From the NCBI GenBank assembly GCA_038396585.1, contig CP121691.1:3720001-3784000 (forward strand): a stretch of DNA of 64,000 nt. Direction: 5' to 3'. Shown one piece after another: positions 17,293 through 25,910 of this stretch. The notes beneath the pieces were generated by a model. That model was not told the origin of the DNA and did not search any database. It worked only from the letters and a program-made list of their open reading frames with translations. Origin of the DNA: Vallitaleaceae bacterium 9-2. GTDB taxonomy: Bacteria; Bacillota; Clostridia; Lachnospirales; Vallitaleaceae. Position numbers and translations under genes: made by a program. Positions within the stretch are counted from its first letter, which is position 1. Every line of letters starts with the position of its first letter.

Positions 17293-17784
17293 TTAAATCT
17301 CCTTCTCATTAAGTGATATTTTTAAGGTATCTAATGTTCTATACAGCTTAGTTTTTACTGTATTCACATTTTCATCCATCACCGATGCGATTTGTGCAAA
17401 CGTCATTTCTTCAAAATATTTTAGCCGAAGAACTGTCTGTTCGTAAAAAGAAAGCTTTGTTAAGGCGTCTTCCAAATCAGGGTTCTCATACGAATCATAG
17501 CAAGGCTCCATCTGCTGTTCAATCTCCGCATCCGTCGTCGGTAATTGACGCTGTTGTTTACGTAAAAAGTCATATGTCGTCGTTGTCATAATTCGATAAA
17601 ACCACGGCTTCACTTTGTCCGCATCTTCAAGCTGTCGGCACTTTTTTAATGCCTTAACAATACTATCTTGAAGAATATCCATTGCATCTGTCGGATTTTT
17701 GATCATGCCATAGACATAGCGATAATGCGCTTGTTGATTTTCGATAAGATATGCTTCTACGTTTTTTCGATTTGTCTTAAACAT
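17293..17784 (-). CDS. ECF sigma factor, SigV-like
   Basis: A 163-residue ECF sigma factor with region 2 (YVYGMIKNPTDAMDILQDSI, VKPWFYRIMTTTTYDFLRKQ) and region 4 (LSFYEQTVLRLKYFEEMTFAQIA, then NVNTVKTKLYRTLDTLK). It is paired with a RsiV-like anti-sigma factor. The promoter in front of it looks like its own ECF target, so positive autoregulation is likely. AAAGGAG precedes the ATG. By analogy with SigV it may control cell-wall modification genes; none lie beside it. Confidence 0.9.
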   Translation of the reverse strand: MFKTNRKNVEAYLIENQQAHYRYVYGMIKNPTDAMDILQDSIVKALKKCRQLEDADKVKPWFYRIMTTTTYDFLRKQQRQLPTTDAEIEQQMEPCYDSYENPDLEDALTKLSFYEQTVLRLKYFEEMTFAQIASVMDENVNTVKTKLYRTLDTLKISLNEKEI

Positions 17785-17818
17785 AGGTTTGCTCCTTTAT
17801 TTTTTTGTCTATACTATA

Positions 17819-17846
17819 TAGACGCATGAGCTGGAGAAAAAGTTTT
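17819..17846 (-). promoter_or_regulatory. ECF-type autoregulatory promoter of the sigma factor gene
   Basis: On the minus strand AAAACT followed by T-rich bases lies 16 bases before CGTCTA, the classic AAC ... CGTC layout of ECF promoters. It ends about 35 bases before the sigma ATG and starts right after the MarR stop codon. Autoregulation by this sigma factor is the simple reading. Confidence 0.75.
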
Positions 17847-17852
17847 AAAATA

Positions 17853-18308
17853 TTAAATTTTCAAACGTTTTGTCATATGATACACTTTATCAATCGCCTC
17901 GAAGTATTCTTGTCGCTGAGCATCGCTAAATTGCCCAACCAGTTGATTAATGTAGCTTAGATGGTGTTCTTTAAACTTCATCGCCTCTTCTTGCCCTAGT
18001 TTTGTTAATTCAAGATTATAGATACGCTTATCTTTTTTGTCTTGAATCTTTTGAATATAGCCTAACTTTATCAGCTTTCTTGCCACCGGTGTAAACGACC
18101 CTTTTTCAAGATTTAAGCGCCTGCTCACTTCAGACATCGTCAGGTTTTTGTGGGAACTTAAGATAACTAACGTTAAGATATGAGTGTGAAAAAGATGCTG
18201 TGGATGTTCATAGTGACATGTAAATGAACGAAAAAAAACATGTTCAACTAAATGTTTTAGATTAAAAATACCTTCTACAGATTTATAGAGTTCGTGATGC
18301 TTGTTCAT
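17853..18308 (-). CDS. MarR-family transcriptional regulator
   Basis: A 151-residue MarR-type protein. The winged helix is visible at about residues 50-110 (LTMSEVSRRLNLEKGSFTPV, LIKLGYIQKIQDKKDKRIYN), flanked by helices that form the dimer interface. GGAGGGATTATC precedes the ATG. No transporter or efflux gene is adjacent; the neighbours are the ECF sigma pair downstream and a chemoreceptor upstream, so its targets are unknown. Confidence 0.9.
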   Translation of the reverse strand: MNKHHELYKSVEGIFNLKHLVEHVFFRSFTCHYEHPQHLFHTHILTLVILSSHKNLTMSEVSRRLNLEKGSFTPVARKLIKLGYIQKIQDKKDKRIYNLELTKLGQEEAMKFKEHHLSYINQLVGQFSDAQRQEYFEAIDKVYHMTKRLKI

Positions 18309-18386
18309 GATAATCCCTCCGCATATACTGTTTCGTTAGATTTCTAACTTTTGCACAATCGTAGCACCGATGAAGATAAAAGTCAA

Positions 18387-20597
18387 TTATTCAATAAGTG
18401 TAAATCCATTAACGATATTGCTCATATTTGTTGCCGTTACAAAAATAGCATTGGACAACTCATGAATTTGATTTGTTTCCTTAAATATGTGACGAATATT
18501 TTCCAATACTTGTTCACTGTGCATCTGTGATTTTGACGCCCCCTCTTGAAGGTGGTAGGATGTTGCATCCATTTCTTGATCAATACTATTAAAATCAACT
18601 GTCTGTGATTCGATAAGTTCTGCAATCTGGGATGTGTTTTCAGAGACTTCTGTAATCTGTTTTGAAATATTTTTAAACGTCTCTATTGTCTCTTGAAGCG
18701 TCGTGCTCTCATTCACTACTTTTTTTCCAATTTTTTGAATATTACTATTTGTATTGACTGTCTCCTTTTGAACATCTCCAATCAATTCACTGATATATAC
18801 GGTTGCCTGAGCACATTCAATCGCTAATTGCGATATGTTTTTTGCAACCACTCCAAATCCTTTTCCCGCTTCTCCTGCACGGGCTGATTCAATGGTTGCG
18901 TTGAGTGCCAACAGTTGTGTCTGCTTTGCAATCTTATCAATCGTACTTACTACGGCACTTATTTTCTGTGAATATTGGTTCAGCATTTGCATACTGGATG
19001 TTGTATTTTCCATTTCTTGCTCCAATTGATGCATTGTCATCAACGCCTCGTTGGACGTATGTATGCTTTTTAATGCATCTGCATTCGTATCTTTCATACG
19101 TTCTTCTATCGTCCCAATCGTTTGTGCAATAGTTGTCGCCTCTTGCCTTAACTTTGTAAATTTGTCCTTTGTCGCTTCAAACACCTGGTTTTGTTGTTGA
19201 AGGCTTTCAATTATTTGTTGCACGCCGTTGGCAACTTCAGGGGTTTGCCTCTCAATGGATCCACTTAAATCTTTTAATGCTTCCGACGTCTTTTTGGATG
19301 TGTCTGCAACGGTTCCTGCACGTTTTATCGTTTGCATCTGGCTACTTAAAAACTTATTAAACCATTTGGATACTTCACCGATTTCATCATGGTGAGCAAA
19401 GGGCAGGCGAAGCGATAGATCACCTGTTCCATCTGCAACCTTTTGCAAGATATCAATAATGTTTTTTATGGGTTTTACTAAAACAAAACGTGTAACTAAC
19501 GCCATCGCAATAACATTAATGCACCAAGGAAGCATCAATAAACCCACATTAACATCCGTGTCTACTTTACTCCATCCAATCCATTGGAATAAGAAAAGTC
19601 CAATATTAATTGCACCAATAAGCATTGGCAGTTTTAGGTTCAAGCTTGTGAACTTATAGATTTCATCGATATCCCCTTCGCACATCATTCCCCATACTTC
19701 GTCACTATATGGTGGACGTATAACTAAGCCCTTGCCCCCTACCAAAATATGCCGATACTCCGGATAGCCCGGCCAAGCCTCTATGTTACTCCCTTGCTCT
19801 ATGGTTTTTTGAACCCCTTCATGCAATTGTCCTGTTGCAGGGTCATTAAAAACGATTTCAAACTCTGTATGCTTTTTTATTTGTACTTTTCCCCATTTTT
19901 TTGTGCGTATACCTTCTTTTAGATTGTCCCCTAATGTAAATGTGCTATCTTCAAAGCGGCTCCGTGAAATCGCCGTTCCTGCCTGAATGTTTCGTGAGGA
20001 TTCCACCATAAAAAGATAGTTATCCCCTGATTCTTTAAACACATGGGTATCTTCCGCTTGAATAACATCACTCATGACATCATTTGGTATACGACCACAT
20101 AGGACTCCTTTGCTCTTTGTTCTACTGTCATAGATCGGCATTGCAAACATCAACGTCACTTCATCAAAAAACTTTGAGCAGCAGTTACCAACGGCAACTG
20201 TATGTGGATCACTATAGGGACCATACATGTAATAATTGCCTTCAATCGCTTTTTGAAAATATACTGTTGCTTTTAGATTCTCACTCCATCGAACCGTACT
20301 AGAGGATTGGCACACCTCTCCCATTGTATTAATAATAAAAAATTCCGAAAATTCTCTAAACTGCTGTTGCTTCTCTTCAAGCACTAGCTTTAATCCATGA
20401 TAATCCTGATCTTTTTCATGTTCTTTTTCATGTTCAAAATAGTTATGCACACTATCTTTTACCAACTCTAGTTGCATCCATTTGTCTTCAAACCAATGGT
20501 TTAATTCCCGTACCCGTCCATTGGCAATTCCTTCAAAGACGCGCTCGGTTTTTTCTTTTAGCTTTGGATTCATGCGGTATTTTACCCAGTTTTTCAT
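18387..20597 (-). CDS. Methyl-accepting chemotaxis protein with unusual N-terminal sensor topology
   Basis: The N-terminal 320 or so residues look like a dCache-type sensor ([35 protein letters not shown]). Two membrane spans lie close together at about residues 326-344 and 353-376. A HAMP domain follows ([20 protein letters not shown]), then a full signalling hairpin with [20 protein letters not shown]. There is no N-terminal membrane segment, so as written the sensor would face the cytoplasm. ATG 20606 sits directly on the ribosome site; ATG 20597 has AAGG 9 bases upstream and is preferred. Residue numbers here count from 20606. It signals to CheA; the ligand is unknown. Confidence 0.88.
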   Translation of the reverse strand: MKNWVKYRMNPKLKEKTERVFEGIANGRVRELNHWFEDKWMQLELVKDSVHNYFEHEKEHEKDQDYHGLKLVLEEKQQQFREFSEFFIINTMGEVCQSSSTVRWSENLKATVYFQKAIEGNYYMYGPYSDPHTVAVGNCCSKFFDEVTLMFAMPIYDSRTKSKGVLCGRIPNDVMSDVIQAEDTHVFKESGDNYLFMVESSRNIQAGTAISRSRFEDSTFTLGDNLKEGIRTKKWGKVQIKKHTEFEIVFNDPATGQLHEGVQKTIEQGSNIEAWPGYPEYRHILVGGKGLVIRPPYSDEVWGMMCEGDIDEIYKFTSLNLKLPMLIGAINIGLFLFQWIGWSKVDTDVNVGLLMLPWCINVIAMALVTRFVLVKPIKNIIDILQKVADGTGDLSLRLPFAHHDEIGEVSKWFNKFLSSQMQTIKRAGTVADTSKKTSEALKDLSGSIERQTPEVANGVQQIIESLQQQNQVFEATKDKFTKLRQEATTIAQTIGTIEERMKDTNADALKSIHTSNEALMTMHQLEQEMENTTSSMQMLNQYSQKISAVVSTIDKIAKQTQLLALNATIESARAGEAGKGFGVVAKNISQLAIECAQATVYISELIGDVQKETVNTNSNIQKIGKKVVNESTTLQETIETFKNISKQITEVSENTSQIAELIESQTVDFNSIDQEMDATSYHLQEGASKSQMHSEQVLENIRHIFKETNQIHELSNAIFVTATNMSNIVNGFTLIE

Positions 20598-20620
20598 TCT
20601 GCTCATCCTTCCTATTTGTA

Positions 20621-20664
20621 TTAAAAAAAGGCAAAGGAAGTCGTTAATCGACTCCTTTGCCTTT
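20621..20664 (-). terminator. Intrinsic terminator of the GH2/GPH operon
   Basis: A 16-base stem with a single bulge, AAAGGCAAAGGA(A)GTCG / CGACTCCTTTGCCTTT, with a short TTAAT loop, is followed by seven T on the minus strand. It lies about 75 bases after the GH2 stop and just upstream of the chemoreceptor gene. Confidence 0.92.
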
Positions 20665-20738
20665 CAAATAGTATACCTGAGTTAAAAAATCATGTCAAGA
20701 TTTCGTTTTGTACATAATTAGCACTACATGTTGTACTT

Positions 20739-23024
20739 CTACTTTTCGATTTGAATCAATTCAGTGTTTAATCGATACAGTATATTCTCATTAAACATCT
20801 CTCCATCCATCTGCGCTAAAAGTTCAATACTCATTCCCGCCAACATGCCAAACATTGGTTGTGTCTCTACCTGCCCCAAAAATTGATGGATAATTTTTTT
20901 AGTTGCATCATTTTCGATTAGCTCCCCAATTGCATCTTTAATCGAAAACATACCTTCTAGGAAAATCAATTCTCCAGTCTCCATCGCTTCCATATCTTCC
21001 GGTAGTGTAAACCAGTTCGATACAAGAGACCCTTGTTCTTCAGGTCCTGTATAACTTGGATTTTCTTGTTGAACACCAATAAATGTTGCTTGATCGGTAT
21101 AGGTTTTTTCATCACCTGTGACGGTTGCACAAACTACTACTTTATTGATTCCTTGTTGAACAGGCACCTGGCTAAATATTGCTTTCTTATCTTCACCAAC
21201 GACACATGTTTCTACCCATTCTCCACAAGTCAGCTCCACTTTATCACAGTTTGTATAGACTTTGATATCCATTGTTTCTTGATGTCTTTCCACATAGCGC
21301 TTTGACGTTATATGAACAAATTTTTCTGCTGACCATTGCGCCTTGTACATATAAAAGGCATCTTTTTTTATACGGCGATCATATGTGATAAGACCTTTGT
21401 TATTACGCCCTTTGACGCCTCCCTCATCACGGATATTGGCACCAAAGTCAAACATGTTCCATACATATGTTGCCCATAAGAACGGACGCTCTTTGAAAAT
21501 TTTCCAAACCGTTTCATGAAATAAGCTATGATATTCTTCAGAATAATCTTTTATCTGTGGTTCATCACTATGATATTCAATAATGCCTTCTGCGCCATAC
21601 TCAGAAACACATAATTTGACACTTGGAGCATTAATTCTAAACGCATCTAACCACGTTGCAAAATCTTCGGTCTTTCCCTGATACCATCCATAGTATTTAT
21701 TATATCCGACAACATCCGTCATCGTATTGTATTCGTCTGTATCTTTGACCATCATCACATTCGCCATTGTAGTTAGACGTGTTGGATCTTCTTGTTTTGT
21801 CAGTGCATTGAGCTCACGTACCACTTGACGAATTTCCGGACGGTCTCCACCAATTTGGATCTCATTTTGAACACCCCAAAAGCATATGGATGCGTGGTGT
21901 AAATTCTGACGCACTAATTCTCGCATTTGTTGTTTGGCATTTTCACCTGTTAATTCGTTCTTGGACATGACTGAGATAAAAGGAATCTCCGCCCAAACAA
22001 TCATTCCCCTTTGATCACATAAATCGTAAAAATATTGATCATGCTGATAATGTGCAAGACGAATCGTATTCGCACCGATTTCTTCAATCAAATCCATGTC
22101 TTGTTGGTGATCTTCGCGTGCAATCGCCCATCCTTTACCCATACGATCTTGATGGCGTGATACACCATATAGGCGATAAGCCTCTCCATTAAGATAAAAC
22201 CCCTTGTCAACATCCACATGAAAATAGCGAAGACCAAGTGATTGGGTCACCGTATCTTTTACTTCATTATAGCTTTGCAATGAAGCTTGAACCGTATATA
22301 GATAAGGATCTTTTATTCCGTGCCATAAGTGTGGATGCTCGACTTCAATACATGTCACAACCTCCGTCATACCTTTAGCTTCCAATGCTACTTCGTTAGC
22401 ACTATATGCAACTATTTGTCCTTGTGCATCTAAGATTTCAATCCAAAGACGTACTTTTTTATCTTCTTCCCATGCATTAACAATCTTTGCATTGATATCA
22501 ATAACTGCTTTGTCCTTTGACACTTCTTTTTGAAAAAGGGCAAGTCCCGATGTGGCGTGGTCTAACAATTCAAAGTGTAGTCGATCTGTTACAATCAATT
22601 GTACATTTCGATATATTCCACCAAAAAAGCTAAAATCAGCCATCTGCGGATATACATCATCATAGATTTGATTATCCACCAATACAGTTAACTCATTATC
22701 GGTTCCTGCATGTAAATATGGTGTTATACAAAACCGAAACGTTGAGTATCCCCCTTTATGTTCTCCTACCAATGTATCATTCATATAGACTTTTGCAATG
22801 CTGTTAGCCCCTTGAAACTCAACAAAAACTTCTTTCTCCAACTCTTGTTTTGTTATTGTCAGTGTTTTGGAATATCTACATTCTCCGCGGTAATAGTCAA
22901 ACCCATTAGCTCCATCTATGGCATTCCATGTATGTGGCAAATCTACCTGTTCACTTTGTGCCAACTCTTCTTTTGGATATTGGGTAAATAGCCAATTATC
23001 ATTAATTTCTTTAATTATTCGCAT
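20739..23024 (-). CDS. GH2 family glycoside hydrolase (beta-galactosidase type)
   Basis: A 761-residue enzyme with no signal peptide. Layout: jelly-roll sugar-binding domain (about 1-150), immunoglobulin-like domain (about 160-265), then a TIM barrel with acid/base E388 in CFWGVQNEIQ and nucleophile E475 in CVSEYGAEG, and a further beta domain at the end. The family covers beta-galactosidases, beta-glucuronidases and related enzymes. The open frame starts with a GTG three codons earlier; AAAGGTGA 5 bases before ATG 23024 favours the later start. It is co-transcribed with a GPH symporter that probably brings in its substrate, and a divergent AraC gene probably controls both. Confidence 0.92.
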   Translation of the reverse strand: MRIIKEINDNWLFTQYPKEELAQSEQVDLPHTWNAIDGANGFDYYRGECRYSKTLTITKQELEKEVFVEFQGANSIAKVYMNDTLVGEHKGGYSTFRFCITPYLHAGTDNELTVLVDNQIYDDVYPQMADFSFFGGIYRNVQLIVTDRLHFELLDHATSGLALFQKEVSKDKAVIDINAKIVNAWEEDKKVRLWIEILDAQGQIVAYSANEVALEAKGMTEVVTCIEVEHPHLWHGIKDPYLYTVQASLQSYNEVKDTVTQSLGLRYFHVDVDKGFYLNGEAYRLYGVSRHQDRMGKGWAIAREDHQQDMDLIEEIGANTIRLAHYQHDQYFYDLCDQRGMIVWAEIPFISVMSKNELTGENAKQQMRELVRQNLHHASICFWGVQNEIQIGGDRPEIRQVVRELNALTKQEDPTRLTTMANVMMVKDTDEYNTMTDVVGYNKYYGWYQGKTEDFATWLDAFRINAPSVKLCVSEYGAEGIIEYHSDEPQIKDYSEEYHSLFHETVWKIFKERPFLWATYVWNMFDFGANIRDEGGVKGRNNKGLITYDRRIKKDAFYMYKAQWSAEKFVHITSKRYVERHQETMDIKVYTNCDKVELTCGEWVETCVVGEDKKAIFSQVPVQQGINKVVVCATVTGDEKTYTDQATFIGVQQENPSYTGPEEQGSLVSNWFTLPEDMEAMETGELIFLEGMFSIKDAIGELIENDATKKIIHQFLGQVETQPMFGMLAGMSIELLAQMDGEMFNENILYRLNTELIQIEK

Positions 23025-23038
23025 GTTTTTCACCTTTC

Positions 23039-24496
23039 TTATGCTTGCTGCATTTCTATTTCTTTTTTTCGTTCATGAATCGCTTGTTGAACTTCATTCA
23101 TTTTTTCTCCATCAAGTTCATAAAATTTCATTGCAATTAGGGATATAATCCATGCAATTGATGGTATTCCAACAAAGAAGAATAAGCCCATTGCAAAAAG
23201 TTCCGGTGTTTGTGGCGTATCTATCGTCGGAAATGTTTCTTTGAATCCGATTGTTGCCAATAAAAATCCGATGACTGCTGTTGAAATGGATGACACCATC
23301 TTATCCACAAAGGAAAATATAGTTCCCATCATCCCCGGTATATATTTATCACTTTGATATACTTCATAATCGGCACAATCTGCAATCATTGGAATCACAA
23401 TATTACCTCCAACATTCATCACTCCACTAAGCAGTGCCCATATAATGAGAAAGGCTATAGCTGACCCACTTATGGGTGTTAAAGATATCGTTGTTAAATC
23501 CACTATATTCATAAAAGCAAACAAGATTGCAATAAAGAGTAGACTCAATTTTGTTGCAATAACATAGGCTTTTTTTATACCCAGCTTTTTTGCATACCCA
23601 ATTCCCCAAAAAGTAATGAGGATTGTTGGAATCGCTGTAATCATTTGTAGCTTTCCAGACAATTCATAGTTGCCCATAAGGATTCCATAAATAATCACAA
23701 GAACCACCGAGTTACGCATGGTTAGACTTGCTAATTTGTCTGTTGAAGCCGCAACAATCAACATCTGAAGTGGGCGATTTTTTTTAATGACAGGAACATA
23801 ATCACGAAATCGAAGGCGAATGGCTTCGCCACTTCCCCAATTTTTTTCCACATCTTTTGTCCAGATAGAGATCACCGCTAAAACTGTAAAAATCGCAGAC
23901 GCTATGGCAGCAATAAAAAATGCTTCTGTAAAAAATCCCATTGTAAACCCTGCATGTTTCGGAACAAGTACAGAGGCTACCAACGTCTGGCCTCCGACAA
24001 ATAAAATCGTATTATAGATGGCATCAAAAAGAGTGAACATCGGGCGTTGCTTTGGATCATTCGTTAGAACCGTTTGCGCCGCTTTTGTAGAGGCCGTCTG
24101 AAAAGTATACCCAATAATATATAGCATATACATCCCAATAAAATATATTAGGCGAATACTTTCTGGCATGCGATGTGTTGTAAATAGAATAATTGCTGTG
24201 GTTCCCGCAAGAATTATATTTCCGCCAATCATAAAGGGGCGAAACTTACCAAACTTTGAGCGGGTCTTATCAATAAAAAATCCAATAAGCGGGTCTGTAA
24301 TTCCATCCCATATTCTTGAAAATGTTAGTATAGAGCTGACGGCAACGACGAGTAAGCCTGCAATTCCTGTTGCATAATATGCAATAAAGAAAAACAAGAA
24401 CATATATAGATTTGTTGCTGTATTGTTGAGGGCAAAAAAACCAATTTGCCATGTTTTTGCTGAATTATACACAATATCTGAACCTTTTTGTTCCAT
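23039..24496 (-). CDS. GPH-family sugar:cation symporter (MelB/XynP-like)
   Basis: A 485-residue transporter with about twelve membrane segments. The family signature is clear near the start: SRIWDGITDPLIGFFIDKTRSKFGKFRPF. It imports a glycoside, pentoside or hexuronide with Na+ or H+. It lies 14 bases upstream of the GH2 gene in the same direction, so the imported disaccharide is probably the GH2 substrate. AGGAGG precedes the ATG. A TATAAT without an obvious -35 lies at 24583-24588, as expected for an activator-dependent promoter served by the divergent AraC regulator. Confidence 0.92.
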   Translation of the reverse strand: MEQKGSDIVYNSAKTWQIGFFALNNTATNLYMFLFFFIAYYATGIAGLLVVAVSSILTFSRIWDGITDPLIGFFIDKTRSKFGKFRPFMIGGNIILAGTTAIILFTTHRMPESIRLIYFIGMYMLYIIGYTFQTASTKAAQTVLTNDPKQRPMFTLFDAIYNTILFVGGQTLVASVLVPKHAGFTMGFFTEAFFIAAIASAIFTVLAVISIWTKDVEKNWGSGEAIRLRFRDYVPVIKKNRPLQMLIVAASTDKLASLTMRNSVVLVIIYGILMGNYELSGKLQMITAIPTILITFWGIGYAKKLGIKKAYVIATKLSLLFIAILFAFMNIVDLTTISLTPISGSAIAFLIIWALLSGVMNVGGNIVIPMIADCADYEVYQSDKYIPGMMGTIFSFVDKMVSSISTAVIGFLLATIGFKETFPTIDTPQTPELFAMGLFFFVGIPSIAWIISLIAMKFYELDGEKMNEVQQAIHERKKEIEMQQA

Positions 24497-24658
24497 TCTT
24501 AATCCTCCTAAGTGTAAGCATCTTTATTTGACGTTCACAAACTTTCTTCCGCGCGTTGAAGTCGTTGATAAACTATGTTGTTATTATAGGGTTTTTTTTT
24601 GAAATGTGTTATACTTATATTATATTTATAAGCACAATATTATATTTAGGAGAAAAAC

Positions 24659-25894
24659 ATGTTATATATTCACTTCCACCAGACCATTATCCAAAGTATG
24701 TTCCATCTAAACGAATTGTCCCATTTAGATATTGTCTGGTTTTCCAGAAACTATCGTGAGGAATATAGTTTTATCAGCCACTCTATTCCCAGCGCAATTG
24801 ATTTTAATATTGCCAAAGAGTTTCCTCTCATCGAAGAAAAAATATTTGACTCTTCCGGATTGACCTATTGCTGTGCTGCAACTCACGGTTTTCTAGAATT
24901 TATCTTCATCCCATTAATGTATGAAGACGTCAAAGAAGGCTTCATACGCATTGGTCCTTTTCTTTCTACTGTACTTCAGGAAACTCAAATTAGTCAACTG
25001 TTTCATGCCCTCAAATTATCTGTACGTGATCAACAGCATCTTCGCCACTATTACGAAGCATTACCCTTGCTTGCGAGTAATACCAATGCCAATCTTGGGT
25101 ATTTGGGTATGAATCTTTTTGGTCAATCGATGCCTATTGTCCGTGAAAGTCATTATCAATCAGAGCATTCGGCTATCATTTCCAATGACATCCATAGCTC
25201 AACGACGGAAAATATTGCTCTTATTGAAGAACGATATAAACATGAACATCTTCTTCGTCAAGCCTTTCGTGAAAATAATCGTGCATTGCTTGATACGGTC
25301 ATCCATTATTTTGAGACATCTGCAAATTTTCGAGATCGCGTGCCCAAAAATCCACTCCGTTCCACCAAAAATCTTGCCTTTGCCTATAACACTGTTTTGC
25401 GCCATGCCTCTGAAGACGCCGGTTTACACCCTGTATATCTTGATCGTCTCTCCTTTAAGTATGCCTTGCTAATCGAACAATCAACAACAAGGACTCAAGT
25501 ACGCCAATTACATCGCGAGATGTTCAACGGGTATTTTAATGCGGTCTCAAAATATGTATTCAAACAATATTCTCCATTTGTTCAGCGTGTCATTCACTAT
25601 ATTCAACTAAATATTGACAAGACACTGACACCTTCACATTTGGCAAAACATTTTCATGTACAGGCTTCCAATTTATCTACTCTCTTTAAAAAAGAAACCG
25701 GAAAGACCATTTCAACTTTTGTACACGAACTCCAAATAGCTGAAGCCTGTTATTACCTTGAGACCACCACGCTTACAGTCAGCGAGATAAGCACGATGCT
25801 TGGCATTAACGACGCCAATTATTTTACCCGTCTGTTTAAAAAAATAAAAAAAATGCCCCCTAGCGTCTATCGAAAAGGGCATTTTAAATACTAA
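24659..25894 (+). CDS. AraC-family transcriptional regulator
   Basis: A 411-residue regulator with a C-terminal double helix-turn-helix (TPSHLAKHFHVQASNLSTLF, ETTTLTVSEISTMLGINDAN). The N-terminal 290 residues match no domain I can name, though the type is common in Firmicutes sugar regulators. It is divergent from the GPH symporter/GH2 operon and is the likely activator. AGGAGAAAAAC precedes the ATG. Its last 50 bases contain a hairpin that reads as a terminator for the convergent GH65 gene. Confidence 0.9.
   Translation: MLYIHFHQTIIQSMFHLNELSHLDIVWFSRNYREEYSFISHSIPSAIDFNIAKEFPLIEEKIFDSSGLTYCCAATHGFLEFIFIPLMYEDVKEGFIRIGPFLSTVLQETQISQLFHALKLSVRDQQHLRHYYEALPLLASNTNANLGYLGMNLFGQSMPIVRESHYQSEHSAIISNDIHSSTTENIALIEERYKHEHLLRQAFRENNRALLDTVIHYFETSANFRDRVPKNPLRSTKNLAFAYNTVLRHASEDAGLHPVYLDRLSFKYALLIEQSTTRTQVRQLHREMFNGYFNAVSKYVFKQYSPFVQRVIHYIQLNIDKTLTPSHLAKHFHVQASNLSTLFKKETGKTISTFVHELQIAEACYYLETTTLTVSEISTMLGINDANYFTRLFKKIKKMPPSVYRKGHFKY
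25840..25885 (-). terminator. Terminator of the GH65 operon inside the AraC coding end
   Basis: On the minus strand AAAATGCCC pairs with GGGCATTTT around an 18-base loop and is followed by a long T-rich run. It lies beyond the GH65 stop, within the 3' end of the convergent AraC gene. The large loop lowers confidence. Confidence 0.55.
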
Positions 25895-25910
25895 TTTATG
25901 TATTAGGAAC

